Assembly: GCF_035552695.1 (NCBI RefSeq)
Contig: NZ_DASZKT010000093.1
Location: forward strand, 62,001 to 126,000
Origin: Actinospica sp035552695
GTDB taxonomy: Bacteria > Actinomycetota > Actinomycetes > Streptomycetales > Catenulisporaceae
DNA length: 64,000 nucleotides
Reading direction: 5' to 3'
Of this stretch, positions 51,273 through 60,300 are shown in pieces (the stretch's first letter is position 1; the number at the start of each line of letters is the position of its first letter). Position numbers and translations under genes: made by a program. The notes under the pieces are model-generated. The model saw only the letters and a program-made list of their open reading frames with translations, did not search any database and was not told the origin of the DNA.

Positions 51273-53356
51273 GCCACGCATGGATCGAGGTCTTGGCCCC
51301 CGGCGTGCAGACCGCGGTGCAGGACCTCGGTGGACGTCGCGGATTGTGGGGCGTGGGGGTGCCGCCGTCGGGAGCCTACGACGGACTGTCCTTCGCGCTC
51401 GCCAACCGGGCCGTCGGCAATGATCCCGGCGCGGCCGGCTTGGAAGCCGTCCTCGTCGGGCCGACGCTTCGATTCCGCGCCGGCGAGGGCGGCCACGTGC
51501 TCGCCGCCCTCGCCGGCGCCTGCCGCGGCGCCCGACTCGACGGCCGCCCGGTCCGTCCCGGCGAGCCCTTCGCCGCACCGGACGGCTCAGTGCTCGAATT
51601 CGGACCCTGCGGCCCCGCGGGCCTCCGGGCGTATCTCGCGGTACGCGGCGGCGTCGCGGTCCCCCGGGTGCTCGGCAGCCGGGCGGCGTTCCTGCTCGGC
51701 GGCTTCGGCGGCACCGGACGGGCCCTGGAAGCGGGCGACGCGCTTCCGCTCGGCAGGGACGAGAACTGCGACGCTCCGGCCGAACTCGCCGCGATCCTGC
51801 CCGAACTCGGCGGCCGCTGGACCCTCCGCGTGATCCCCGGCCCGCACGGCGCCCCCGACTACTTCACCGGCGACGCGCTCGCCGGGCTGTTCGCGGCCGA
51901 TTGGGAGGTCGACCACCGCAGCGACCGGACCGGAATCCGGCTCGCCGGCCCGCCGGTCGAGTTCGCCAGACCGGACGGCGGCGAGGCGGGCCTGCACCCG
52001 TGCAACATCCACGACTCGGCGTATCCGGTCGGCGGCATCATGGTCTCCGGCGACACCCCGGTCATCGTCGGTCCGGACGGTCCCAGCCTCGGCGGCTTCG
52101 TCGTCCCGGCCGCGGTCGTCCAGCCGGACCTGTGGAAGCTCGGCCAACTCCGCCCCGGCGACCTCGTGCGGCTCGAACCCGTGACCCCGCGGGCCGCCGA
52201 CGCGGCGCGGACCGAGCGCCGGCGCCTGCTCGCCGACCCTCGGGCCGCCGTCGCCGCCGTCCTCTTCCCGCCAACCGCGAGCGGGCTCGCTCCGGCACCC
52301 GCCCCAACTGTCCCGCCAGCGGTCACTGAGGCCACCTGGGACCGTCCGGCCCCCTTGCTCACGATCGGCCCGGCATGGTCCCGCCCCGAGCTGTCCGTCC
52401 GGTTCAGCGGCGACCACCACGTGCTCGTCGAAGCGGGCCCGGCGCGCCTCGATCTCACCGTCCGCGCCCGCATCCACCTGCTGCGTCGCGAGCTGACCGC
52501 GCGCGGGCTGCTCGGCGCGCAAGCCGGAGTGCCGGAGCACGTCGAGGGCGTCAGATCCCTGCTGCTCGGCTTCGATCCGACGCGGATCGATCCGCGGCGC
52601 CTGGCCGAGCAGATCGGCGACGCGTGGCTCGCGACGCCCGACCCGGCCGGTGTCGAACTGCCGGTGCGCGAAGTGACGATGCCGATCTGCTTCGACGACC
52701 CCGACGCGCACGAGGCCATGCGCCGCTACCAGCGCGGCGTGCGTCCGGACGCGCCGTGGTGCCCGGACAACGTCGAGTTCATCCGCCGCGTCAACGGCCT
52801 GGACTCGCGCGACGAGGTGTTCGAGATCGTGCGGAAGGCCACGTATCTGGTCATCGGACTCGGCGACGTCTATCTCGGCGCGCCGGTGGCCGTGCCGCTC
52901 GATCCGGCGCACCGGCTCGTGACCACGAAGTACGACCCGCCGCGCACCTGGACGCCGGAGAACGCGGTCGGCATCGGCGGCGCGTACCTGTGCGTCTACG
53001 GGATGGAGGGCCCCGGCGGCTACCAGCTCGTCGGCCGCACCGTCCCCGTCTGGCGAAAGCCCGCGCCCGACTCGACGTCCCCGGCCGCCGAACCGTGGCT
53101 GCTGCGCACCTTCGACCTGCTCCGCTTCGAACCGGTGGGCCACGAGGAGCTGATGGAGCTGCGCGCCGGAATCGCCGACGGCAGCCGCGAATTGCGGATG
53201 TCCCCGACTACCCTCGACCTTGGCGCCCTACGCGGCCCGGACACCCCGCTTCCGCCGGAGACCGTCGAGTTCGTCCGACGCCGGGAGCGGTCTTTCGCCG
53301 CCGAACGCGCCCGCTGGGCCGAACTCGCGTCCGCCAAAGTCACAGCAGGAGTCTGA
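51269..53356 (+). CDS. Urea/guanidine carboxylase, carboxyltransferase part only
   Basis: A 695-residue protein matching the central and C-terminal-carboxyltransferase regions of urea carboxylase. Residues about 1-310 are the AHS2/KipA module (APGVQTAVQDLGGRRG, GVPPSGAYDGLSFALANR); about 370-600 the AHS1/KipI module, including APWCPDNVEFIRRVNGL, VIGLGDVYLGAPVAVPLDP and GIGGAYLCVYGMEGPGGYQL. A helical tail (RRRERSFAAERARW) ends where a biotinyl domain would begin. The N-terminal biotin carboxylase (about 450 residues) and the C-terminal biotin-Lys MKM motif are absent. The GTG start overlaps the upstream stop. Confidence 0.93.
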   Translation: MSHAWIEVLAPGVQTAVQDLGGRRGLWGVGVPPSGAYDGLSFALANRAVGNDPGAAGLEAVLVGPTLRFRAGEGGHVLAALAGACRGARLDGRPVRPGEPFAAPDGSVLEFGPCGPAGLRAYLAVRGGVAVPRVLGSRAAFLLGGFGGTGRALEAGDALPLGRDENCDAPAELAAILPELGGRWTLRVIPGPHGAPDYFTGDALAGLFAADWEVDHRSDRTGIRLAGPPVEFARPDGGEAGLHPCNIHDSAYPVGGIMVSGDTPVIVGPDGPSLGGFVVPAAVVQPDLWKLGQLRPGDLVRLEPVTPRAADAARTERRRLLADPRAAVAAVLFPPTASGLAPAPAPTVPPAVTEATWDRPAPLLTIGPAWSRPELSVRFSGDHHVLVEAGPARLDLTVRARIHLLRRELTARGLLGAQAGVPEHVEGVRSLLLGFDPTRIDPRRLAEQIGDAWLATPDPAGVELPVREVTMPICFDDPDAHEAMRRYQRGVRPDAPWCPDNVEFIRRVNGLDSRDEVFEIVRKATYLVIGLGDVYLGAPVAVPLDPAHRLVTTKYDPPRTWTPENAVGIGGAYLCVYGMEGPGGYQLVGRTVPVWRKPAPDSTSPAAEPWLLRTFDLLRFEPVGHEELMELRAGIADGSRELRMSPTTLDLGALRGPDTPLPPETVEFVRRRERSFAAERARWAELASAKVTAGV

Positions 53357-53357
53357 C

Positions 53358-55124
53358 ATGCCGATCAACGCGCCCGCCCCGGAGCCGATCGCGCCGCAGT
53401 CGATCGTGCCGCAGTCGATCGCGCCGGAGTGGATCGCCCGCTTCACGGACGAGGAGTCCGCCCGGATCGTCGCCGCCGAGCTCGGCACCGAGTTCGAGGC
53501 TGCGTCCGGGGCCGAGCCCGGATCCCCGGAGCGTGCGGAGGGCGGCCCGCTGTCCGGCATCCGCTTCGCCGTCAAGGACAACATCGACATCGCCGGAGTG
53601 GCGTCCTCCGCCGCGTTTCCCGCGCGTGCCGCCCGGGCGGCCGACTCCTCCGCCTTCGCGGTACGACGACTGATCCAAGCGGGTGGCGTCCCGGCCGGAA
53701 AGACGAACCTCGACCAGTTCGCGACCGGTCTCGTCGGCACGCGGAGCCCGTTCGGCGCCTGTCACGCGGTCGGCCATCCGGAGTACGTGTCCGGCGGGAG
53801 TAGCTCGGGCAGCGCAGTGGCCGTCGCCTCCGGTCAGGTTGAACTCGCGCTCGGCACCGACACCGCGGGCTCAGGCCGGGTGCCCGCCGCGTTCAACGGG
53901 ATCGTCGGGCTCAAGCCGACCCGCGGGCTGATCTCCACGTCCGGCGTGCTGCCCGCGTGCCGCTCCCTGGACTGCGTCAGCATCTTCACCCGATCGGTTC
54001 GCGAGGCTCGTGCCGCGTACGCGGCGCTCGCCGCCTTCGATGCCGCCGATCCGTACGCACGCCCGATGCCCCCGCACCGCCCGCACCTCGCCACGGTCCC
54101 CCGCGTCATCGCGGTCCCCGCGAGCGACTCCGACCTCGACCTCGACCCGGAGCACCGCGACGCCTGGGAGTCCGCGCTCAACCACGCCCGTGAACTGGCC
54201 GAATACGTCGTCGAAGTGGACATCGAGCCCTTCCTCGCCGCGGCCCGCCTGCTGTATCAAGGCCCATGGCTCGCCGAACGCTGGAACGCGATCGCGCCCC
54301 TGCTCGGTGACGAAGGCCTCGACCACCCGGACCTCGATCCGACCGTACGCCGCGTACTCGGCGGCGCCGCCGGCATCAGCGGCGCGGACGCCTTCGCGGG
54401 TTTCGACGAGCTGGCCAGGCTGCGACGGCTGACCGAACCCGTGTGGGATGTGGCCGATGCGCTGCTGCTGCCGGTCACTCCGGGCCATCCGACACTCGCC
54501 GAGGTCGCGGCCGATCCGGTCGGCGTCAACTCGAGGCTGGGCACGTACACGAACTTCGTCAACCTGCTCGACCTCTGCGCCATCGCCGTTCCCGCGGGGC
54601 GTCGCGCGGACGGCCTCCCCTTCGGCGTCCAGCTGATCGCGCCATCGTTCGCCGACGACCGGCTGCTCGACCTCGCCGCGGCCTGGACCGGTGAGAAAGA
54701 CGACGAATACGCCGACCGAGCGAACGCGCGCCCCGGCTGGACGCGGCTCGCAGTCGTCGGCGCGCACCTGTCGGGCCTTCCGCTCAACGCCCAGCTCCGC
54801 GAGCTCGGCGCCACCCTGACCCGCCGCACGCGCACGGCCCCGGAGTACCGGCTCCATCGCCTACCCGGCCCCGCGCCGGCCCGCCCCGGCCTGTTCCCGG
54901 TATCCGACGGCACCGGCGCCGCCATCCTCGCCGAGGTCTGGGACCTCCCGCAGCAGAGCCTTGCCGCCCTGCTCGAATCCGTCCCGCCGCCGCTCGGCTT
55001 CGCACCCGTCGCGCTCGCCGACGGCGGCACCGTCCTCGGCTTCGTCGCCAACGGCCCGATCCCGGACGGCGCCCTCGACATCACCGAGTACGGCGGTTGG
55101 CGGGCGTACTGCGCGACGCCCTAA
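53358..55124 (+). CDS. atzF: Allophanate hydrolase
   Basis: A 588-residue amidase-signature enzyme that converts allophanate to ammonia and carbon dioxide. The catalytic Lys73 (FAVKDNIDI), cis-Ser at about 148 (GGSSSGSA) and nucleophile Ser172 (GTDTAGSGRVPA) are in place. After about residue 455 follows the C-terminal domain that identifies true allophanate hydrolases (GAHLSGLPLNAQLRELGATL through ITEYGGWRAYC). Near the N-terminus are short repeated APQSIVPQSI residues. AGGAG lies 7 bases before the ATG. It ends the guanidine operon. Confidence 0.95.
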   Translation: MPINAPAPEPIAPQSIVPQSIAPEWIARFTDEESARIVAAELGTEFEAASGAEPGSPERAEGGPLSGIRFAVKDNIDIAGVASSAAFPARAARAADSSAFAVRRLIQAGGVPAGKTNLDQFATGLVGTRSPFGACHAVGHPEYVSGGSSSGSAVAVASGQVELALGTDTAGSGRVPAAFNGIVGLKPTRGLISTSGVLPACRSLDCVSIFTRSVREARAAYAALAAFDAADPYARPMPPHRPHLATVPRVIAVPASDSDLDLDPEHRDAWESALNHARELAEYVVEVDIEPFLAAARLLYQGPWLAERWNAIAPLLGDEGLDHPDLDPTVRRVLGGAAGISGADAFAGFDELARLRRLTEPVWDVADALLLPVTPGHPTLAEVAADPVGVNSRLGTYTNFVNLLDLCAIAVPAGRRADGLPFGVQLIAPSFADDRLLDLAAAWTGEKDDEYADRANARPGWTRLAVVGAHLSGLPLNAQLRELGATLTRRTRTAPEYRLHRLPGPAPARPGLFPVSDGTGAAILAEVWDLPQQSLAALLESVPPPLGFAPVALADGGTVLGFVANGPIPDGALDITEYGGWRAYCATP

Positions 55125-55129
55125 CCCGG

Positions 55130-56176
55130 CTACGCCGCCAGCAGATCCGAGCTCACGGCGCTCGTGCGGTCCGTCGCCGCGAACCACGAATTCACCGCGC
55201 GACGGCCGAATTCGAAGGCCTCGTGGAGCAGGTTGGAGTCGGTCGCCAAGCGGCTGACGGCCGGGACGGACCGGTCGGGGCGGATCGAGAGCACCGCGGA
55301 CTGGCAGGTTCCGTCGAGATCCAGCTCGTACGCGGCGAGGTCTCGGTCGTCGTCCACCATGCGCGCACGCCGCGCCAGATACGCGGCCTTGAGCTGAGGC
55401 GTGTGCCTGCGCAGCGCGACCTTCGCGACGAAGCGGGCACCGAGCGACGGCGGAACACGGTCTTCCGCCCCCTTGGTCGCCGGCACGTCGTGGACGGCCT
55501 TCGATCGCAGTACCAGCACATGTGTCGCCCCGTCACGCAGTGCCTGACGAAACGGCACCGACTCGGCCAGGCCCGCGTCGTAGTACCGCCGGCCGCCGAA
55601 CTCGATGGGACGTCCGGCCAGCACCGGAAGCGCGGTGCTCGCGCGCAGGGCCAGCCGCAGCGCCTTGCCGTCCGTCATCTCGCTGAACAGGTCCCTGGGC
55701 TCGCCGGTGGCGATGTCGGTGGCGAGCAGGTGCAGCTCGATCGCGGTGTCGAGCACGGACGCGTAGTCCAGCGGGTATTCGCGGATGTAGATGTCCTCGA
55801 CCAGCTTCTCGACGTCCACCAGCGGGCGGCCGCGCAGCAGGTTCGTCGTGCGGATGCACGCCCTGGTGAAACGCGGGTCGATGCAGCTGAGGATGCCCTG
55901 CGGCTTCGAGCTGAGCAGCCAGGCCGCCGTGAGAGCGCCCGCCGAGGCGCCGTAGACCGCGTCGAAGGCCTCGAGCAGGCCGAGTTCGTGGATTGCCAAC
56001 GCCATGCCGGCCGACACGCTGCCGCGCATTCCGCCACCCTCGATCGCGAGCGCGACCCGGTGGCCGTCCGTCCGCGCGCCGGGGCGGCTACCCGCCGCCA
56101 GCCGGTCGGCGAGGACGGACGCTAGCCGTTGATTCTGGTCCTGATCCGTCAATCCGCCGAGAAGCTGCTCCGCCAC
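55130..56176 (-). CDS. Patatin-like phospholipase
   Basis: A 348-residue patatin-family hydrolase acting on lipid esters. The oxyanion loop is EGGGMRGS (46-53), the nucleophile Ser78 in YGASAGALTAA, and the catalytic Asp200 in RRYYDAGLAES. No signal peptide was found, so it is cytoplasmic or a secreted effector by another route. GTG 56176 is the start. It is 5 bp from the convergent allophanate hydrolase. Confidence 0.93.
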   Translation of the reverse strand: MAEQLLGGLTDQDQNQRLASVLADRLAAGSRPGARTDGHRVALAIEGGGMRGSVSAGMALAIHELGLLEAFDAVYGASAGALTAAWLLSSKPQGILSCIDPRFTRACIRTTNLLRGRPLVDVEKLVEDIYIREYPLDYASVLDTAIELHLLATDIATGEPRDLFSEMTDGKALRLALRASTALPVLAGRPIEFGGRRYYDAGLAESVPFRQALRDGATHVLVLRSKAVHDVPATKGAEDRVPPSLGARFVAKVALRRHTPQLKAAYLARRARMVDDDRDLAAYELDLDGTCQSAVLSIRPDRSVPAVSRLATDSNLLHEAFEFGRRAVNSWFAATDRTSAVSSDLLAA

Positions 56177-56332
56177 TGCCCTCTCTCCCCTGGTCGCGGC
56201 CCTTGTGGGGCCGTTCTCCGTTGTGGCCGCGGTGGGCGAGTGCCTACCGAGGGGAACGTACCCGGGGGTTGTGAACGGGAGATCTATGCTGTGCGACGGG
56301 CTCTTGAGCTTTGGGTATATCGAACGACCGGG

Positions 56333-57157
56333 TTAGACGGCCTGCTCGCGCCGACGGGCGAGCGCGGGGTGCGATCCGACCGCCACGAGGTCCGCGACCG
56401 CCTGCCTCGGGGTGCCCTCGGCGAGGTGGGTGCGGCCGACGAGGATGGCGTCGGCATCCAGCTTCGCGCTGCTGATCAGGTCGCGGCGCGGCGTGGAACC
56501 GCACTCGGTGACGCGTACCACGCCGTTCGGGACGAGGGGGAGCAGCTTGGCGAGCGTTGCCTGGATCTGGATCGAGCCGTCGGCTACGTACTGCGGCGGA
56601 CGCAGGAAGAGCGTGTGCGCCTTCGCCCGCAGCGAGCGTACGAGGTCGCGGGCGCTGCAGACCTCGACGACCGCGGTCAGGCCGATGGTCGCGGCGCGCT
56701 CCACGAGCGAGACCAGCGCCTCGTCGTGCAGCGTGGACGCGGAAAGCAGCACGAGGCTGGCGCCGTGCGCGCGGGCCTCCCAGAGCTGGTAGCTGGAGAC
56801 GACGGGGTCCATGCAGAGCAGCGGGGTGTGCGTGTGCACGTTCGCGTCGTTCATCGCGGTCAGCGAGCTGCCGACGCCGTTCGCGCCCGGCCGGATCGGC
56901 ACCGCGATCACACCGGCGCCGCCCGCCTCGTATTCCTCGGCCAGTTCGCCGGGGGCGGAGTGCGCGGGGTCGAGCTCGGCCACGACGACGATCTGCTCGC
57001 TGCCGAGGGCCTCCTTGCCGTTCAGCGGGGTCGGCCGGTCCAGCGCCCTGGCCTTGATCTCGTCGAGCGGGACGCGGGCCTGACGGGTGGCGACGCGGGC
57101 GAGGGCCTGATTGGCGAGAACCGCTATGGGGGAGGTGGAGCCACCGGCTGTCGTCAC
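56333..57157 (-). CDS. TrpC-like beta/alpha barrel protein with altered active site
   Basis: A 274-residue protein aligned with indole-3-glycerol phosphate synthase. Recognisable segments are VVVAELDPAHSAPGELAEEYEAGGAGVIAV, LLCMDPVVSSYQLWEARAHGASLVLL, AVVEVCSARDLVRSL and ESGSTPRRDL-like VTECGSTPRRDL. The family lysines in EIKRASPSKG and LRKDF positions are replaced (ELDPAHS, LCMDP), though the second strand Glu and AVVEV region remain. It probably lost the synthase activity and has another role. The start GTG is 57157. Confidence 0.75.
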   Translation of the reverse strand: MTTAGGSTSPIAVLANQALARVATRQARVPLDEIKARALDRPTPLNGKEALGSEQIVVVAELDPAHSAPGELAEEYEAGGAGVIAVPIRPGANGVGSSLTAMNDANVHTHTPLLCMDPVVSSYQLWEARAHGASLVLLSASTLHDEALVSLVERAATIGLTAVVEVCSARDLVRSLRAKAHTLFLRPPQYVADGSIQIQATLAKLLPLVPNGVVRVTECGSTPRRDLISSAKLDADAILVGRTHLAEGTPRQAVADLVAVGSHPALARRREQAV

Positions 57158-57389
57158 GCTGCGGCCGCCTTCACGCTCGCCGGCGGACGGACGACGGCGC
57201 AGGTCCGATCTTCGAGCGCGACCGGCTTGTGCAACGCTGCCTCCTCGGTGACGGGGTCTCAGCCTTGGCCGAGATTTGCCCGGTACACAAAGAAGCTAAC
57301 CCATTCCCCGGGTCCAAGGCCAAATCGATCTTGCTGACCTGCGGAAACGTCGTGTTAAATGCATGTTCTGGAATTCTGTCGAACACGCG
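57158..57389. other. Intergenic region, nothing recognised
   Basis: About 230 bp between the TrpC-like gene start and the alpha-mannosidase stop. No ORF with homology, hairpin of note or promoter element could be supported. Confidence 0.4.
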
Positions 57390-60300
57390 TCAAGCTGCTG
57401 ATTCCACGATCGCGATGCCGGTCGAGGGCTGGTACCGCAGGCGTCCGTGGCAGGCCACGCGTGCCAGAGCCCACCAATGCGCCCCCGCGCGGGCGGCCGG
57501 GTCGGCGTGCGCGGTGAAGCTCAGCGTCGCCGACTCGCCGAATCGGAGAGTGAAAGGCTGAACACGTGGCGTCACGGTGACGTCCCCGTCCCCGATCCAC
57601 GTGCCGTACGGGCTTATCAGCGCCACTTCACCGCGAATCTCACTCGCGGCAAGGTTGGTGAGCCGCACCGGAAGTTCAGCACTCCGGCCCGGCGCGAGCC
57701 GGACCGGCGACCAATCGGTGACGACATCCACGAGGTCTCCGTCGGCCGCCTCTCCCTCGGCCACATCGCCGACGCGGATCTCGACAGTGTCCTCCAGTAC
57801 CTGGCCGAGATCGTCCCTGATACGCGCGGCGATGATGTATCGGCCGGGCTCGCCCGACGTGGTGAAGGGAACGCCGAACTCGGCATGCTCGCCGGGCGCG
57901 AGCTTGTATGGCAAGTCCACGTCCGCCGCGGATACGCCCTCGGGGACGACGAGCTCGGCGACGCCGCCGGCCTCGTGCCCGCTACAGCTCACGGTGACGG
58001 TGAGAGCGCTCTCTGCGGCGCTGATGTGCACGGACGACGGCAGGTTCCCGATCGGCGCCGGGCCCGCATCGTGCAGCCAGTAGCGTGTGAAGACGGGCTG
58101 TACGGGCTCTGCGATACGCGCGAGCGGGTCGTGCGCGAGCGCGCCATCGTGGTCGGGGAAGCTGGGCGGGGTCGGCGCGATTCGGATGGTCGCCACGTCG
58201 GCGGGGGAGAGGTCCACGGTGACGGACGATGCGTCGATTGGAGTCAGAACCTCGGAGGAGTTGTCTTCGAGTAAATCGGTGCGACGAGCGCTCTCTATGC
58301 CTCCGTGGACACGTACGATCGCACTCGTCGCCAAACCTGCTGAGTCGTAGATACGCAGACTGAGTTCGCTGGGATGCCCTTCACACACGCCGGATGCGAG
58401 CGGATTGCCCGCAGCCTTGGCGGTCGTCAGCAGCACGTTGTGCGGGGTGACGGAGATGAGGCTGAGTTCGGCGGGCAGTGGACGGTCCGCGGGGGAATCG
58501 AGCTCGGTGCTGAGAGCGCTCTCTGTGCGGAGCGCGCTCTTTGCCTGCTTCGCGCGCACGGGATGGTTCACGTCCTGGCCCACGCGTGAGAATGCGCTCT
58601 CTCGCCAGTCGCCCGGACCCGCCACGATGCTGAGCGCGAACGAGTGCGACCAGTGCTGCCACGCGAAGCTCGACCCGTCCGGCACCGTACGCCGCTCGCC
58701 CTCGATCCAGTACCGCGACGGGAACCCGCTGCACGCACGCATCAGATTGACGCTGAGAGCGCTCTCCGCATCCACCACGAAGCCGGACGTTCCGCGGTTG
58801 ACGACAGCGATCGAGTAGTCGTCGGCGGGCTCGGCGGTCGTCGCGAGACCGGCCGGCACCGGAACTTCGATCGCGGCATCGGACAGGTCGTCGATGAGCT
58901 CTGCGATGGCGGCCGGGGACGAGCCGATGATGAGCACCGGCAGGTCGCGCGGACCGCGCAGATCGGCGCCGGGGACCCACTGCTCGCGCCGCGTGCGCAG
59001 CGCGGGGACGAACACGCGTCCGTTCGCTTCGAGAGCGGCGCGATATTCGGGTCCGGCGGCGTCGAGCACGGCCGATGCGAACACGTTGTTGCGTCCGAGC
59101 ACGATGCGCACGTCCGGAAGGTTCGAGTCCACGTCGAGGGCGCCGTATCGCTCACCGTCCGGCTTGGTCAACGTCGAGGTCACGCCCTTCGCGGCCAGCG
59201 CCGCAATCAGGGCACGCACATGCTCCGCGCGATCGGGCGAGGTGTCGTCTACCACCTCGGCGACACCGATGGCGTGCACGTCGACGGAGTTGTCATCTCC
59301 GCTCGCGCGCTCGTCCCGGTTCGCACCTTCGCGGCGCAGGTTCAGCCGTACTGTCGCGGACAGTCCGGCCCACGTGTGTGCCGGGCTGTCCAGCGTCCAG
59401 AGGCTCTGCGCGGCATCGGCCTCCGGGAATCCGAATGAGCGGCCGACTGCACCGAATCCGACCTCTGCGACGGGCAGCAGTCCCGGTGCGTCGAACTGGA
59501 AACGGGCGCGCAGCAGGTGGTCCTGGCCGATCGATCCGTCGACGTGCGTCGTCAGGTCGACGCGTTCGATGCCGCGCCAGAGGTTGGTGAGCTGGGTGAT
59601 CCGCAGGTCTTCGAGTTCGGTCGTGGCGACGATGCGTGAACCGAGCGGGCCGGTCTCGACGTGCACGGATGCGGCGGGCCTTTCGCCGGTGGCAGTCCCC
59701 GGTCCGGTGGGCAGCAGATGCCAGGGGCCCTCGCCCCAATAGTCGTGGTCGGCGAGTTCGGCTTGGAGTGTGAGCTCGCCCGCGAGTCCGTCGGGCCGCA
59801 CGAGTTCGCGGCCGGCCCGAAGGTCCACGACGCTGGAGAGCGCTCCACCGCGTGCCGGATCCGCCTCGACGACGAAGCTCTCGTTCTCGATCCGTGCCGA
59901 CGGTGCCGATGCGTCGATGCGGACCCAGCCAGCGGGGACGTCGTCGGCCGGGACCACCCCGTACACGCGGTAGCCCAGCGACGGAACCGCCTTGGCCAGG
60001 AAAGAGAGCGCGATCTCGGCGATCGAACCGTCCGCGCGGCGCACGACGGATTCGGTCAGCGCCGGAACCTCCACCCCGGCCGGATCGACGACGCGCACGC
60101 CTCGCACGGGCTCCGCAGACTCGTCCGTGAACTTCTCCGTGAGCCTCTCCGCGAATTTCACTGTCGCCGTCGTGATCGCGTCGCGCTCGAAAGACAGGGT
60201 GTTGACGGCGAGAATCGAGTGCCCATCGGCTCGAGCCACGTGCCGCGCCAGGAAGTCTATGGATCCGTCGATGACCTCCCGGCCCAGCTCATCGGCCTCG

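Noticed and set aside
53385..53430. Tandem repeat CCGCAGTCGATCG-type at the allophanate hydrolase start
   Set aside because: Only two to three short units encoding APQSI repeats; probably slippage in a non-conserved N-terminus.
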